Assembly (NCBI GenBank): GCA_023242925.1
Contig: CP096134.1
Location: forward strand, 1,817,501-1,881,500
Origin: Hyphomonadaceae bacterium JAD_PAG50586_4
GTDB taxonomy: Bacteria; Pseudomonadota; Alphaproteobacteria; Caulobacterales; Aquidulcibacteraceae
DNA: 64,000 bases
Direction of reading: 5' to 3'
The notes beneath the pieces were generated by a model. That model did no database searches, was not told where the DNA came from, and saw nothing but the letters and a program-made list of their open reading frames with translations. Within the stretch, counting starts at the first letter, position 1. Each line of letters starts with the position of its first letter. Positions 8,666 to 18,779 of the stretch are shown one piece after another. Made by a program: the position numbers and the translations under genes.

Positions 8666-9789
8666 CGGCACAGCCGTCCCCCATCTCGGAACTCAAGCGC
8701 GCCATCTCGCCGATCGCGGAGATCATCGAGGAAGCGCGCGAAGGGCGGATGTTCATTCTCGTGGACGCGGAAGACCGCGAGAATGAGGGCGATCTCATCA
8801 TCCCGGCGCAGTTTGCGACGCCAGCGCAGGTGAATTTCATGGCCAAGTTTGGTCGTGGCTTGATCTGCTTGGCGCTGACGGCGGAGCGCACGCGCGATTT
8901 GGGCTTGGAGCCGATGGCGCCGCGCAACCAGGCGCGCTTGGGCACGGCGTTTACGGTGTCGATCGAAGCGCGCGAAGGCATTTCGACCGGTATCTCGGCG
9001 GCGGATCGTGCGCGCACGATCGCGGTGGCGATCGACGCGAGCAAGGGTGCGGAAGATATTGTTTCGCCCGGCCACGTGTTTCCGTTGATGGCGCGTGACG
9101 GCGGCGTGCTGGTGCGCGCGGGGCACACGGAAGCGAGCGTCGATATTGCGCGCCAAGCCGGGCTCAATCCGTCGGCGGTGATCTGCGAGATTATGAATGA
9201 TGACGGCACGATGGCGCGGCTGCCCGAGCTGATCGCGTTCGCGCAATTCCATAATTTGAAGATCGGCGCGATCGATGATCTGATCGCGTATCGCCGTGCG
9301 AACGATCGCTACATCGAAAAGGTACACGAGCAGCCGTTCGACACGCATGTCGGCTCAGGCTTCCGCGCGGTGGTGCTGCGCAATTGTCTGGATGGCGTGG
9401 AGCATGTGGCGCTCGTGAAAGGCGCGATTGATCCTGAGAAGCCGACGCTCGTGCGTGTGCATCGCGTCGATTTCGCCGCCGATGTGATGGGCGGGTTCGG
9501 TCAACGCGCGAATATGATCGACAAGGCGCTGGGCGAGATCGAAACCGAAGGCGCGGGTGTGCTGGTGATCCTGCGCGATCTCGTGCCTGACGCGGTGTCG
9601 CGGCGCTTGAGCGGCGTGCCGGCAGAGCTCGAGGGTGAAGATGAGCTGCGCGTGATTGGTTTGGGCTCGCAGATTCTGCACGAGCTGGGCGTCGGGCGCA
9701 TGGTCGTGCTCGGCAACACGCCGCAGAAATTGGTTGGTTTGGAAGGCTACGGTTTGACGATCGAAGGTTGGCGCGGGTTCAAATCGTGA
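8662..9789 (+). CDS. ribBX: 3,4-dihydroxy-2-butanone-4-phosphate synthase with inactive GTP cyclohydrolase II-like domain (RibBX)
   Basis: The N-terminal ~215 residues are RibB, making the four-carbon unit of riboflavin from ribulose 5-phosphate. The acid-rich loop VDAEDRENEGDLI and the GHTEASVD motif are intact. The C-terminal ~155 residues resemble GTP cyclohydrolase II but lack the zinc-binding three-Cys motif and catalytic residues; the region around RVHRVDFAADVMGG has none of them. This matches the RibBX variant described as common in Proteobacteria, in which the second domain is not a cyclohydrolase. A genuine RibA should be elsewhere. Coupled to ribE (ATGA) and ribH (GTGA). Confidence 0.9.
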   Translation: MTAQPSPISELKRAISPIAEIIEEAREGRMFILVDAEDRENEGDLIIPAQFATPAQVNFMAKFGRGLICLALTAERTRDLGLEPMAPRNQARLGTAFTVSIEAREGISTGISAADRARTIAVAIDASKGAEDIVSPGHVFPLMARDGGVLVRAGHTEASVDIARQAGLNPSAVICEIMNDDGTMARLPELIAFAQFHNLKIGAIDDLIAYRRANDRYIEKVHEQPFDTHVGSGFRAVVLRNCLDGVEHVALVKGAIDPEKPTLVRVHRVDFAADVMGGFGQRANMIDKALGEIETEGAGVLVILRDLVPDAVSRRLSGVPAELEGEDELRVIGLGSQILHELGVGRMVVLGNTPQKLVGLEGYGLTIEGWRGFKS

Positions 9790-10274
9790 AGGACATCGAG
9801 AGAACTCCGACGCCGAAAGTCCCTGGCGCGCGCCTGCTCATGGTGATCTCGCCCTATTATCGCGATATCGCCGATTACATGCAGCGCGGTGCGGAAGCGG
9901 CGGCCGAGGAAGCGGGCGCCACTTTGGATCGCGTGTTCGTGCCGGGCGCGTTTGAGGTGCCGGCGGCGATCGCGCATGCGGCGAAGACGAATTTGTATGA
10001 TGGCTTCGTGGGGCTGGGTTGCGTCGTGCGCGGCGAGACCAGCCATTATGATTATGTCTGCGGCGAGAGTGCGCGGGCGCTGATGGATTTATCGGTGCGC
10101 GATGGTTTGGCCATCGGTTATGGCATCCTCACGGTCGAGAACATCGCGCAGGCGCAAGAGCGGGCAAAGCCGGAGCGTGGCGATAAGGGTGGCGAAGCGA
10201 CGAAGGCCGCACTTGCGATGATCCTTTTGAAGCGTCGCTTCGCGCAGACTGCTGCTCGTGGTGATGGGCGATGA
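9786..10274 (+). CDS. ribH: 6,7-dimethyl-8-ribityllumazine synthase
   Basis: Condenses the butanone phosphate from RibB with the ribitylaminouracil to lumazine. 162 residues. GAFEVPAAIA, the catalytic-loop region GLGCVVRGETSHYDYVC and the GILTVEN motif are all present. The GTG at 9786 overlaps the ribBX stop (GTGA) and is chosen over TTG 9768. Its own TGA overlaps the nusB ATG. Confidence 0.94.
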   Translation: MKDIERTPTPKVPGARLLMVISPYYRDIADYMQRGAEAAAEEAGATLDRVFVPGAFEVPAAIAHAAKTNLYDGFVGLGCVVRGETSHYDYVCGESARALMDLSVRDGLAIGYGILTVENIAQAQERAKPERGDKGGEATKAALAMILLKRRFAQTAARGDGR

Positions 10275-10738
10275 AGTCCGGTGAAATCGCGGCGCGCAGT
10301 TCGGCGCGCTTGGGCGCGGTGCAGGCGCTTTACCAGATGGAAGTCTCGGGCGCGACGACGGCGGACGTGGTCGCAGATTTCGTGGCCGGCAAATTGCCGC
10401 GCGAAACCGAAGCCAGCTACACCGACAGCGAAGGCGACCTCGAACTCTTCACGGTGTTGGTTGAGAAGGCGGTGGATCGCCAAGCCACCTATGACCGCGC
10501 CATTGCGCGCAACCTTTCCAAGGGCTGGCGCCTGGAGCGGCTTGATGCTGTGGCGCGTGCGATTCTGCGCGCGGGCGCGGCGGAGCTTGAGCAGCGCACG
10601 GATATCCCTGTGGCGGTGGTGATCGATGAATATGTCGAGATCGCCAAGGCGTTCTTTGAGGGGCCTGAGCCGGGCTTCATCAATGCAGCGCTCGACGCCT
10701 GCGCGCGTGACTTGCGCCCGACCGAACAAGGCGCATAA
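10271..10738 (+). CDS. nusB: Transcription antitermination factor NusB
   Basis: 155 residues, helical RNA-binding protein of rRNA antitermination complexes. SARLGAVQALYQMEVSG at the N-terminus and the closing pattern DIPVAVVIDEYVEIAKAFF ... FINAALDACA are typical. The ribH-nusB-thiL order is widespread. ATG overlaps the ribH stop. Confidence 0.95.
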   Translation: MKSGEIAARSSARLGAVQALYQMEVSGATTADVVADFVAGKLPRETEASYTDSEGDLELFTVLVEKAVDRQATYDRAIARNLSKGWRLERLDAVARAILRAGAAELEQRTDIPVAVVIDEYVEIAKAFFEGPEPGFINAALDACARDLRPTEQGA

Positions 10739-10746
10739 GCGGGCGC

Positions 10747-11820
10747 ATGTCCGCTGATGAATTCGATCTGATCCGAGATGTCTTCGCGCCACTGGCGACG
10801 CATGAAGGCGCGCGCGGTCTGCGCGACGATGCGGCAATATTGCCGAGCTTCGGTAAGATTGTCGTCACGACGGATACGATCGTGGAGGGCGTACATTTCC
10901 TAAGCGGCGATCCGATCGATACGATCGCGATGAAGGCGCTGCGCGTGAACGTGTCCGATCTCGTCGGCAAAGGCGCGAAGCCGGTGGCGGCGCTGTTGAA
11001 TTTGACTTGGCCGAACGATCGACCGTCTGAAGAGATCGCGAAATTCGCCGCCGCGTTGGGGCGCGATCTTCAAGGCTTCGGCATGAGCTTGTTGGGTGGC
11101 GACACGACATCGACGCCGGGACCACTGACAATCACGATCACCGCGTTCGGCGAGCCGCTCGGTGTGCGCATTCCATCGCGCGGGGATGCGAGGGTCGGCG
11201 ACGATGTTTGGCTGGTAGGCGGTGAGATTGGCTCGGCTTGGCTGGGGTTGCAGGTGCGCACGGGCGCTATTCCGCTGACGGAGATCCAGCGCGAGCGGGA
11301 TGAAGTGGAGGCGGAGCGCAACAACCGCGCTTTCGCTGGGCAGATGCCGGACTATCTGACGCTGCCGGGCCAGGAGTTTGACGCGGATGCGGCGTGGCTG
11401 ATGTCGACCTACCTCGCGCCATTCGTGCGTGTGGAGAGTGCATCGATCGTGGCGCGTTTTGCCAGCGCGTCGATGGATGTGTCGGACGGCTTGGCGGCCG
11501 ACGCCGGCAAGCTCGCGGCGGCGTCGGGCGTGGCGTTGCGCATTGAGGCCAACGAGATCCCGTTCTCGATCCCGGCGCAGCGTTGGGTGCAGACGGGCGG
11601 CGATTTTCGCAAGCTGGTGACGGGCGGCGATGATTACGTTGTGCTGTTCACGGCGTCTCCCGATGCGCGCGAGGCGGTGCTGGCTTGCGATCCCGACAAG
11701 TCGCTGCGGCTTTCGCGGGTCGGCCGCGTCGAGGTGGGCGCGGGTGTCACCCTGGTGGATTGGAACGGCGTCAAGATTCCCATTTCGGAAGCGGGATATT
11801 CGCACAAGCTGGGGCGCTAA
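10747..11820 (+). CDS. thiL: Thiamine-monophosphate kinase
   Basis: Phosphorylates thiamine monophosphate to thiamine diphosphate. 357 residues, slightly long. It has the opening DEFDLIRDVFAPLA, the metal/ATP motif DDAAILP, TTDTIVEGVHF, GGDTTSTPGP, SMDVSDGLAAD and TGGDDYVVLF. A charged insertion at residues ~180-225 (EIQRERDEVEAERNNRAFAG) separates the two domains and accounts for the length. It follows nusB by 8 bp in the same operon. Confidence 0.94.
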   Translation: MSADEFDLIRDVFAPLATHEGARGLRDDAAILPSFGKIVVTTDTIVEGVHFLSGDPIDTIAMKALRVNVSDLVGKGAKPVAALLNLTWPNDRPSEEIAKFAAALGRDLQGFGMSLLGGDTTSTPGPLTITITAFGEPLGVRIPSRGDARVGDDVWLVGGEIGSAWLGLQVRTGAIPLTEIQRERDEVEAERNNRAFAGQMPDYLTLPGQEFDADAAWLMSTYLAPFVRVESASIVARFASASMDVSDGLAADAGKLAAASGVALRIEANEIPFSIPAQRWVQTGGDFRKLVTGGDDYVVLFTASPDAREAVLACDPDKSLRLSRVGRVEVGAGVTLVDWNGVKIPISEAGYSHKLGR

Positions 11821-11843
11821 CGCCCCGATAACCGACGCGCGCC

Positions 11844-12316
11844 ATGTTCGCGCCGATGAAAGCCAACAATTTCGCCCGCGCCATCGCTGCTGCGATGATT
11901 GCCTCCACGCTGCTGGCGGGGCTCGCCAATGCGTCGGGCTCGCCGGCCAAGGAAAAGGGCAAAGCCGAAGAGGGCGAGGGGCGGAAACGTCGTCGCGCTC
12001 GATGGACGCGCCATATCTGGCCGTGCCGGTGATGCGCGACGGCGTGCTGGTCAATTACCTCTTCGTGTCGATCCGTATCGAGATCGCGCAGGGCGTGGAC
12101 CTTTGGCAGACGCGGGAGAAGGCGCATTTCCTGCGCGACGCGTTGGTCCGCGCCAGCCACGCCAATGACCTCTCCGATCCCCAAAACAACAACGCCCTCA
12201 ATGAGGCGCGCGCCATTCAGGTGTATCGCGCCGCCGCCGCACAAGCGTTAGGGGCGCAGGCGGTAGCCGGAGTGTCGATCGTGGCGACCTATTCCAGCCA
12301 GGGCTCCGGCATTTAA
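11844..12316 (+). CDS. Small secreted protein of unknown function, frame-disrupted
   Basis: An N-terminal signal peptide (MKANNFARAIAAAMIAS, cleavage after LANA) in one frame runs into KEKGKAEEGEG. A long C-terminal part beginning APYLAVPVMRDGVLVNYLFV lies in another frame. One missing base in the GGGG run at 11978-11981 would join them directly. Alternatively two extra bases (there and near 12004) would add an intervening GGNVVALD segment, which looks more like the NVV-type sequence I recall from caulobacterial homologues at this locus. The mature part resembles a periplasmic or FliL-like membrane-associated domain, not assignable. Positioned between thiL and hppA. Confidence 0.6.
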
Positions 12317-12467
12317 CCTGCCTTGATTTCGCCCATGCATTGCCTAAGCGCGCGGCTTTTGGCAGTAAGCGGCCACCTTTGGGGGAAGCGTCGTCGCTGA
12401 CTGAATGTCGCGGGGCGGCCAACCCATTCCCCAACCGGCGCGGTTCCGCGCCCAGGATGAAGGTCCC

Positions 12468-14633
12468 ATGAGCCAAGAATTGATCCTTTGGCTGGTCGTA
12501 GCCAGCGGCGTCCTCGCCGCTGCTTACGGCTGGCTGCAAACGCAAGCCATCACCAAGGCAAGCGCCGGCACTGACCGGATGAAAGAAATCGCGGCCGCCA
12601 TTCAAGAAGGCGCGCGCGCATACCTGAACCGCCAATACCGCACGATCGCCATTGTCGGCGCCGTGGTTGTCGTTGTGTTGGCGGTGCTCTTCCAGAATTG
12701 GCAAATCCCGGTCGGCTTCCTGGTCGGCGCGGTGCTCTCGGGTGCTGCTGGCTTCATCGGCATGAACGTGTCGGTGCAGGCGAACGTCCGTACGGCGGAA
12801 GCGTCGCGCACGAGCCTCGCGGGCGGCCTTAAGATGGCGTTCGATGCGGGCGCTGTGACGGGCATGCTCGTTGCGGGCGGCGCGCTGTTCGGCGTTGCTG
12901 CGTATTATCTCGTTCTCACCCAATTCGTAGGCCTTGAGCCGACCAGCCGCACGGTTGTCGACTCGCTGGTCGCGTTGGGCTTCGGCGCTTCGTTGATCTC
13001 GATCTTCGCGCGTCTCGGCGGCGGCATCTTCACCAAGGGCGCCGACGTTGGCGGCGACATGGTAGGTAAGGTCGAAGCCGGCATCCCGGAAGACGATCCG
13101 CGCAACCCGGCCACGATCGCTGACAATGTCGGCGACAACGTGGGCGATTGCGCCGGCATGGCCGCTGACTTGTTTGAAACCTATGCGGTGACGGCGGTCG
13201 CGACGATGGTGCTGGGCTCGATCCTGTTCCGCGAAGCTGCGGAGGTCTCGGCGATCATGCTGTTGCCGCTAGCGATCGGCGGCACAGCGATCATCGCCTC
13301 GATCATCGGCACGTATTTCGTGAAGCTCGGCCCATCCAACAACATCATGGGCGCGCTCTATAAGGGTCTTATCGCTGCGGGCGTTCTGGCGATCGGCGGT
13401 CTCGCGGCTGCGATCCACGTCACCATCGGTTGGGCTTCGATTGCGCCAAGCCTTGGGCCGACGGCAGAGCTCGCCGCGATCTCTGGCCAAGACCTCTTCC
13501 TTTGCGGCATCATCGGCTTGCTGGTGACGGGCGCGATCGTCTGGATCACGGAATACTACACGGGCACCAATTTCCGCCCGGTGCGTTCGGTGGCGCAGGC
13601 TTCGGTCTCGGGCCACGGCACGAACGTGATCCAAGGTCTCGCGGTCTCGATGGAATCGACGGCGCTGCCGGCGCTGACGATCGTCGCGGGCATCATCGCA
13701 ACCTTCACGCTGGCGGGCCTTTTCGGTATCGCCATCGCGGTCACGACCATGCTGTCGGTTGCGGGCATCGTGGTCGCGCTCGACGCGTTCGGCCCAGTTA
13801 CGGACAATGCCGGCGGTATCGCCGAAATGGCCGAACTGCCCCCAGAAGTGCGCAAAACGACCGACGCGCTCGACGCCGTGGGCAACACGACGAAGGCCGT
13901 CACCAAGGGTTATGCGATCGGCTCTGCCGGTCTCGGCGCTCTGGTGCTCTTCGCTGCCTACACGGAAGACCTGAAATATTACGCGTCGAACGCCGCGGAA
14001 TATCCGTTCTTCAACGGCGTCGTGCCGGACTTCAGCCTCTCGAACCCGTATGTGATCGTCGGCCTCTTCATCGGTGGCCTGCTTCCGTATCTGTTCGGCG
14101 GCTGGTCGATGACGGCGGTGGGACGCGCAGCTGAAGCGGTTGTCGCGGAAGTGCGTCGCCAATTCCGCGAAATCCCTGGCATCATGGAACGCACAGCGAA
14201 GCCGGATTACGGCCGCGCTGTCGACATCCTGACGCAAGCGGCGATCAAGGAAATGATTGTGCCGTCGCTACTGCCGGTGCTCGCGCCGATCGCGCTTTTC
14301 TTCGCCATTTGGGCGATTGCTGGCGTGTCGATGGCGTTCGCCGCTCTCGGCGCGCTGCTGGTCGGCGTGATCGTGACGGGCTTGTTTGTCGCTATCTCGA
14401 TGACTTCGGGCGGCGGCGCTTGGGACAACGCCAAGAAGTCGTTTGAAGACGGCTTCAAAGACAAGGACGGCGTGATCCATAAGAAGGGCTCAGAAGCACA
14501 CAAGGCGTCCGTTACGGGCGACACCGTCGGCGATCCCTACAAGGACACGTCAGGCCCGGCCGTGAACCCGATGATCAAGATCACCAACATTGTGGCTCTG
14601 CTGCTGCTCGCTGTGCTTGCGCACGCTGGCTAA
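12468..14633 (+). CDS. hppA: K+-independent proton-translocating pyrophosphatase
   Basis: Integral membrane pyrophosphatase that couples PPi hydrolysis to proton export. 721 residues and about 16 membrane segments. The catalytic core is visible in [23 protein letters not shown] and [19 protein letters not shown], and again in the C-terminal [12 protein letters not shown] and [20 protein letters not shown]. Lys in [10 protein letters not shown] marks the potassium-independent class. ATG 12468 (MSQELILWL) follows a purine-rich AGGATGAAGG; the longer ATG-less extension from 12405 is not membrane-like and is rejected. A strong terminator follows. Confidence 0.96.
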   Translation: MSQELILWLVVASGVLAAAYGWLQTQAITKASAGTDRMKEIAAAIQEGARAYLNRQYRTIAIVGAVVVVVLAVLFQNWQIPVGFLVGAVLSGAAGFIGMNVSVQANVRTAEASRTSLAGGLKMAFDAGAVTGMLVAGGALFGVAAYYLVLTQFVGLEPTSRTVVDSLVALGFGASLISIFARLGGGIFTKGADVGGDMVGKVEAGIPEDDPRNPATIADNVGDNVGDCAGMAADLFETYAVTAVATMVLGSILFREAAEVSAIMLLPLAIGGTAIIASIIGTYFVKLGPSNNIMGALYKGLIAAGVLAIGGLAAAIHVTIGWASIAPSLGPTAELAAISGQDLFLCGIIGLLVTGAIVWITEYYTGTNFRPVRSVAQASVSGHGTNVIQGLAVSMESTALPALTIVAGIIATFTLAGLFGIAIAVTTMLSVAGIVVALDAFGPVTDNAGGIAEMAELPPEVRKTTDALDAVGNTTKAVTKGYAIGSAGLGALVLFAAYTEDLKYYASNAAEYPFFNGVVPDFSLSNPYVIVGLFIGGLLPYLFGGWSMTAVGRAAEAVVAEVRRQFREIPGIMERTAKPDYGRAVDILTQAAIKEMIVPSLLPVLAPIALFFAIWAIAGVSMAFAALGALLVGVIVTGLFVAISMTSGGGAWDNAKKSFEDGFKDKDGVIHKKGSEAHKASVTGDTVGDPYKDTSGPAVNPMIKITNIVALLLLAVLAHAG

Positions 14634-14656
14634 GCAATAGCTACAACTCCAAAGCA

Positions 14657-14688
14657 AACGCCCCGGCTTCTGGCCGGGGCGTTTTTCT
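14657..14688 (+). terminator. Rho-independent terminator of hppA
   Basis: The stem AACGCCCCGG / CCGGGGCGTT (14657-14666 and 14673-14682) with a short CTTCTGG-side loop is followed by TTTTTCTTT. It lies 23 bp after the hppA stop. It is on the far side of bamE and so may act in both directions. Confidence 0.92.
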
Positions 14689-14707
14689 TTGTGTTTGAAA
14701 GCGTGCC

Positions 14708-15193
14708 TCAATCGCGCCGACGCGGGCCGCCTTCGTTTTCCTCGCTGGCGCGGATCGGCGGCGTGGAGCCGACGTTGCCCAGCAATTGCTCAAGCACGCC
14801 GAGTTCGCGACCGCGCGTTGGGGTTTCGTTGCTGTCGTAGGAAATCACACGGCCACGCTCCATGCCGTACTTTTCGACGCCGGAAACGACATCGCCCTCG
14901 AAGCGCACGACCATCACGCGGCGTTCGGTGATGCGCGGCGTGTAAAAGGCGACGCGCTCTTGCACGGAGCCGACATAATACCATGCCGTTTGATCAAACA
15001 CGGCGCTCGTCGAGGGCGAGCCGAAGCGCTGCACGACCGTGTCACGCGTATCGACGCCGACCTGCGGATCAGGAATTTCCTCGTTGTTGCGGTCGGCGCG
15101 GAAGCCATTATAGGACTGCACCGGTGCGCAGGCTGCCGTGCCGGCCGCCAATGCAATTGCGATCGCCGAGAAGCGCAAAAATCCGCGATTCAT
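14708..15193 (-). CDS. bamE: Outer membrane assembly lipoprotein BamE (SmpA/OmlA)
   Basis: 161 residues. A lipoprotein signal ends in LAAGTAAC, so the mature protein begins at Cys ~22 and should be anchored in the outer membrane as part of the BAM beta-barrel assembly complex. The BamE domain follows: DTRDTVVQRFGSPSTSAVFDQTAWYYVG, then a strand-rich region to VVRFEGDVV. ATG 15193 places the signal peptide correctly; the upstream extension is discarded. Convergent with hppA. Confidence 0.9.
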   Translation of the reverse strand: MNRGFLRFSAIAIALAAGTAACAPVQSYNGFRADRNNEEIPDPQVGVDTRDTVVQRFGSPSTSAVFDQTAWYYVGSVQERVAFYTPRITERRVMVVRFEGDVVSGVEKYGMERGRVISYDSNETPTRGRELGVLEQLLGNVGSTPPIRASEENEGGPRRRD

Positions 15194-15275
15194 GTGTCCC
15201 ACCTCGCGGGCGTCGCCGCCCAAAACTGGGCGTCAGGGGTAAGGCGGAGCGCGCCGAGGGGCAAGAGGGGACCAC

Positions 15276-15794
15276 ATGCCGGTTTGGCCATTCCAGCGAT
15301 CAAAAGCCGATGCGGATGCGGAACGTCTGCTGGAGGCTGTGACGCAGGCGAGCCGTCAGCCCACCCTGTTCGGCGAAGGCCGCATTCCCGACACACTTGA
15401 GGGGCGATTTGAGCTGATGGCGCTCAATGCCAGCTTGGCGCTGATCCGGCTGCGCGCCGCACCCGGCGTCGAGACCCTGGCGCAAGCGTTTACCGACAAA
15501 TTGTTTCGGCTCTGGGACGCCGGCCTGCGCGAGGACGGCGTGGGCGATCTCATCGTGCCGAAGAAGATGCGTAAGCTCGCTGGTTCGTTTTACGGGCGTC
15601 TCAGCGCCTACGGGGAGGCGCTGAATTCGCCGGAGGCGTTGGCTGGCGTCGTCGCGCGCAATGTGTTCGCGTCCGAGGCGCATCGCTTCGCGCCGACGCT
15701 TGCGGCTTATGCCGTACATACTGCTGAAGTGCAGGCTGGCGCTGAACTTGACGCCTTGTTCACTTCAGAGGGCTGGCCTGCCTACCAGGGCTGA
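15276..15794 (+). CDS. Ubiquinol-cytochrome c chaperone family protein (Cbp3-like)
   Basis: 172 residues. TLEGRFELMALNASLALIRLR, then DKLFRLWDAGLREDGVGDLIVPKKMRKLAGSFYGRL is the signature of the UbiqCytC-chaperone family, which assists assembly of cytochrome bc1. No signal peptide. It is convergent-free, reading toward plsX, and in related genomes this gene lies in the same bamE-plsX neighbourhood. The DUF177/YceD gene often found between it and plsX is not present. Confidence 0.88.
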   Translation: MPVWPFQRSKADADAERLLEAVTQASRQPTLFGEGRIPDTLEGRFELMALNASLALIRLRAAPGVETLAQAFTDKLFRLWDAGLREDGVGDLIVPKKMRKLAGSFYGRLSAYGEALNSPEALAGVVARNVFASEAHRFAPTLAAYAVHTAEVQAGAELDALFTSEGWPAYQG

Positions 15795-15880
15795 AAGCTC
15801 AATTTGGCAATCGTCGGCGCCGGGACTATGGTCCGCGCCCTGCGGCCCCCGGGCGGCCGTCTCTAGGAAATCGACCCTGC

Positions 15881-16933
15881 ATGGCCGACGGTCTCGTTCT
15901 CTCGATTGACGGGATGGGTGGCGACAACGCGCCCGACATCGTGGTGGAGGGGGTCGATATTGTCGCGCGCAAGCGCAACGGCGTGCGCTTCCTCATTCAC
16001 GGTGACGAAGCGCGGTTGAAGGCGCTGCTCGACAAATACCCGGAAGCGAAAGCTGTCTCCGAAATCGTGCCGGCTGAAAAAGCAATCGGCATGGAAATCA
16101 AGCCGAGCCAGGCGCTGCGTCAAGGCAAAGGCTCAAGCCTTTGGAACGCAGTGGCCGCCGTTGAGACAGGCCAAGCGCACGCTGTCGTCTCCGCCGGCAA
16201 CACCGGCGCCTTTATGGCGATCGCGATGTTTCGGCTGCGCACGATGGAGGGCGTGCATCGTCCCGCGCTTGCGGCGCGCTGGCCCGCGGCAAATGGCGGC
16301 TATGTCGTCATTCTCGACGTTGGCGCCAATGTCGAAGCCGATGGCGAGCAATTGGTAGAGTTCGCCATTATGGGCGAAGCGTTTCAGCGCGCGGTGTCGG
16401 GCAAGGAACGCCCGACTGTTGGTCTGCTCAATGTCGGTTCCGAAGATCAAAAAGGTCACGAGGAAATTCGCACCGCGGCACGGCTGATCCGCGAAAGCGG
16501 CGTCGATATGGATTTCCGTGGCTTCGCTGAGGGCGACGACATTTCCAAGGGCACGGTGGATGTTGTCGTCACCGACGGCTTTACGGGCAACATCGCGTTG
16601 AAAACGGGCGAAGGCACGGCGCGGCTCGTGGGCCAATTGCTGCGCGAATCGTTGACGAGCGGATTGTTGGCCAAGCTCGGCGCGTTGATCGCGTATCCGG
16701 CGCTCAAGAAGCTGCGCGCGCGTATGGACCCCGGCACCTTCAACGGCGCTCTGTTCTTGGGCCTCAACGGTTTGGTGGTGAAGAGCCACGGTAGCGCCAA
16801 CGGGACCGGTTACGCCGCTGCGATCGGTGTGGCTGAGAAAATGGCGCGCAGCCATTATCGCGAAGAAATCGCGCGCAACCTTGAGCGCCTGTCGCGCGCT
16901 CCGGTCGCCGCCAAAGTCGAGGACGCTGGTTAA
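15881..16933 (+). CDS. plsX: Phosphate acyltransferase PlsX
   Basis: Transfers acyl groups from acyl-ACP to phosphate to feed glycerolipid synthesis. 350 residues. It opens with [14 protein letters not shown] and has [37 protein letters not shown] and [17 protein letters not shown], all family signatures. It is 3 bp before fabH, the usual plsX-fabH pairing. Confidence 0.95.
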   Translation: MADGLVLSIDGMGGDNAPDIVVEGVDIVARKRNGVRFLIHGDEARLKALLDKYPEAKAVSEIVPAEKAIGMEIKPSQALRQGKGSSLWNAVAAVETGQAHAVVSAGNTGAFMAIAMFRLRTMEGVHRPALAARWPAANGGYVVILDVGANVEADGEQLVEFAIMGEAFQRAVSGKERPTVGLLNVGSEDQKGHEEIRTAARLIRESGVDMDFRGFAEGDDISKGTVDVVVTDGFTGNIALKTGEGTARLVGQLLRESLTSGLLAKLGALIAYPALKKLRARMDPGTFNGALFLGLNGLVVKSHGSANGTGYAAAIGVAEKMARSHYREEIARNLERLSRAPVAAKVEDAG

Positions 16934-16936
16934 ATC

Positions 16937-17936
16937 ATGCGGTCAGTCATGCTTGGCGTCGGCGCCTATTTGCCGGCGCGCGTCCTTAGCAATGCGGAAT
17001 TGGCAAAGCGTGTCGACACCAGCGACGAATGGATTCTGCGAGCGCACGGGCATTCGCCAACGTCACATCGCCGCAGACGACGAACGCACCTCCGATCTTG
17101 CGATCGCCGCATCGCGCAAAGCGCTGGAAGCAGCTGGGCGTGAAGCCAAGGATATCGATCTCATCATTGTCGCGACGACGACGCCCGATCTGACGTTCCC
17201 CGCGACGGCCGCGCGCGTGCAGGCCGCGCTCGACGTGCACCAGGGCGCAGCGTTCGATCTGCAGGCCGTCTGCTCCGGCTTCATTTTCGCGCTTGCGACG
17301 GCCGACAATTTCCTGGCGCGCGGCCAAGCCAAGACAGCTTTGGTGATTGGCGCGGAGACGTTCTCGCGTTTGCTTGACTGGGAAGATCGCGGCACCTGCG
17401 TGTTGTTCGGCGACGGCGCCGGCGCTGTCGTGCTCGAGGCGCAAGCCGATGCGGGTGAGCGCGGCGTGATCTCCACCTTCATTCGCACCGACGGACGCAT
17501 GCACGATCTGCTCTATGTCGATGGCGGCCCCTCGCAGACGCAGACGACCGGCAAAGTGCGCATGATCGGCAACGCAGTGTTTCGCCAAGCCGTCGAACAC
17601 ATCTCCGGCGCGATGCTGGAGGCGTGCGCGCGCGCCAATATGTCGATCGATGCGGTGGATTGGTTTGTGCCGCACCAGGCGAACCAACGCATCCTCGACG
17701 GGGTGGCCAGGAAGCTCGGCATTCCGGTGGAGAAGGTGGTCTCCACCGTGGCCCTGCACGGCAACACATCGGCGGCCTCTGTGCCGCTGGCGCTCAGCGC
17801 CGCGGTCGAGGACGGGCGTATCAAACCGGGCCAATTGGTGCTCATGGAAGCGCTCGGCGGCGGCTTGACCTGGGGGCGGCGCTCGTCCGCGTTTAAAATT
17901 GCCGCAAGATTTGACCTAACCCTCGGGGGCGACTAG
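16937..17936 (+). CDS. fabH: Beta-ketoacyl-ACP synthase III, interrupted by a 1-base insertion
   Basis: Starts fatty-acid synthesis by condensing acetyl-CoA with malonyl-ACP. The first frame reads [20 protein letters not shown] ... DTSDEWIL and then goes astray. The second frame continues [20 protein letters not shown]. Removing one C at about 17039 restores the family motif [14 protein letters not shown] and gives 332 residues, normal length. The catalytic triad is intact: Cys in LQAVCSGF, His in [12 protein letters not shown] and Asn in [10 protein letters not shown]. As fabH sits between plsX and ihfA and is normally essential, I treat the shift as sequence error. Confidence 0.92.
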
Positions 17937-17981
17937 CTTTTCCCTACTCGCGCGGGGACGCGCGCGACGGAGGGGGCTCCG

Positions 17982-18296
17982 GTGCCTGGCAAGACTATTA
18001 CCCGAGCTGATTTGGTCGAGGCGCTGGCGCGCCGCGCCAACATGCAACGCGCCGATGCAAACCGTTTGCTCACGCGCATGCTTGAGATGGTTCAGGACTC
18101 ACTCGTTGACGGCGATACGGTGAAGTTGTCGCGCTTTGGCAATTTCAATGTGCGCGCCAAACGCCAGCGCGTCGGCCGCAATCCAAAGACGGGCGAAGAA
18201 GTGCCGATCACGCCGCGTCGCGTGGTGACGTTCCGCCCTTCGCAAATGCTGCGCGAATTCGTGGAAAAAGGCGGCAAGGGTCGCGCAAAAAACTAA
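17982..18296 (+). CDS. ihfA: Integration host factor alpha subunit
   Basis: 104-residue HU/IHF-fold DNA-bending protein. TITRADLVEALARRANMQRADA at the start and the arm motif GRNPKTGEEVPITPRRVVTFRPS identify the alpha subunit. The start is GTG 17982, preceded by GGAGGG. The plsX-fabH-ihfA order is usual, but the MerR gene that often follows is replaced here by a lipoprotein gene. Confidence 0.93.
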   Translation: MPGKTITRADLVEALARRANMQRADANRLLTRMLEMVQDSLVDGDTVKLSRFGNFNVRAKRQRVGRNPKTGEEVPITPRRVVTFRPSQMLREFVEKGGKGRAKN

Positions 18297-18314
18297 TACG
18301 AATTGGAGGACGGC

Positions 18315-18770
18315 ATGAAGGCGAAGCTCGTTTCACTGATGGCTCTGCTTGCGCTTGGCGCTTGCGCGACGTCCGCGCCCGAAACGCCGGCCAATTTTGA
18401 TCCGAGCGCCTGCTATGAGCGTTCGTTCGAAATCTATTTCGAAAGTCAGGAAGATCAGCTGAACGCCCCTGCACGCGAAGCGATCGACACGGTGCAGCGT
18501 CAGCTGCGCGGCTGCCGGATCGACAGCGTGCGCGTGCTGGGTTTGGCTGGCGCTGCAGGTGGGCCTCAAGAGAATTTCGAGCTCTCTGCACGTCGCGCGC
18601 TCTACATCGCCCAATACATGGAACGCGAGCCAGGCTGGTCGCGCGACAATTTCCAAACGCTGGCTGCAGGCGAAGCGGGCGCTGTGACGGCGGATGGCGC
18701 CGTGCAGCCTATGCGCCGCGTGGCGCGGATCACGGTGCAGGCCAGCGCGCCGGCGGCGGCCACAAACTGA
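18315..18770 (+). CDS. Putative lipoprotein with OmpA-like domain
   Basis: 151 residues. ATG 18315 has GGAGG at 18305-18309 before it. The signal peptide ends in ALLALGAC, predicting lipidation at Cys ~19. The rest (CYERSFEIYFESQEDQLNAPAREAIDTV, later AARRALYIAQYM-like SARRALYIAQYME and a C-terminal RRVARITV) follows the OmpA/MotB peptidoglycan-binding pattern, though shortened and divergent. Probably an envelope protein. It lies 18 bp after ihfA. Confidence 0.65.
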   Translation: MKAKLVSLMALLALGACATSAPETPANFDPSACYERSFEIYFESQEDQLNAPAREAIDTVQRQLRGCRIDSVRVLGLAGAAGGPQENFELSARRALYIAQYMEREPGWSRDNFQTLAAGEAGAVTADGAVQPMRRVARITVQASAPAAATN

Positions 18771-18779
18771 ATCGCATAG

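Noticed and set aside
13269..14237. Minus-strand frame opposite hppA
   Set aside because: Low-complexity Arg/Asp-rich shadow of a well-defined membrane protein gene.
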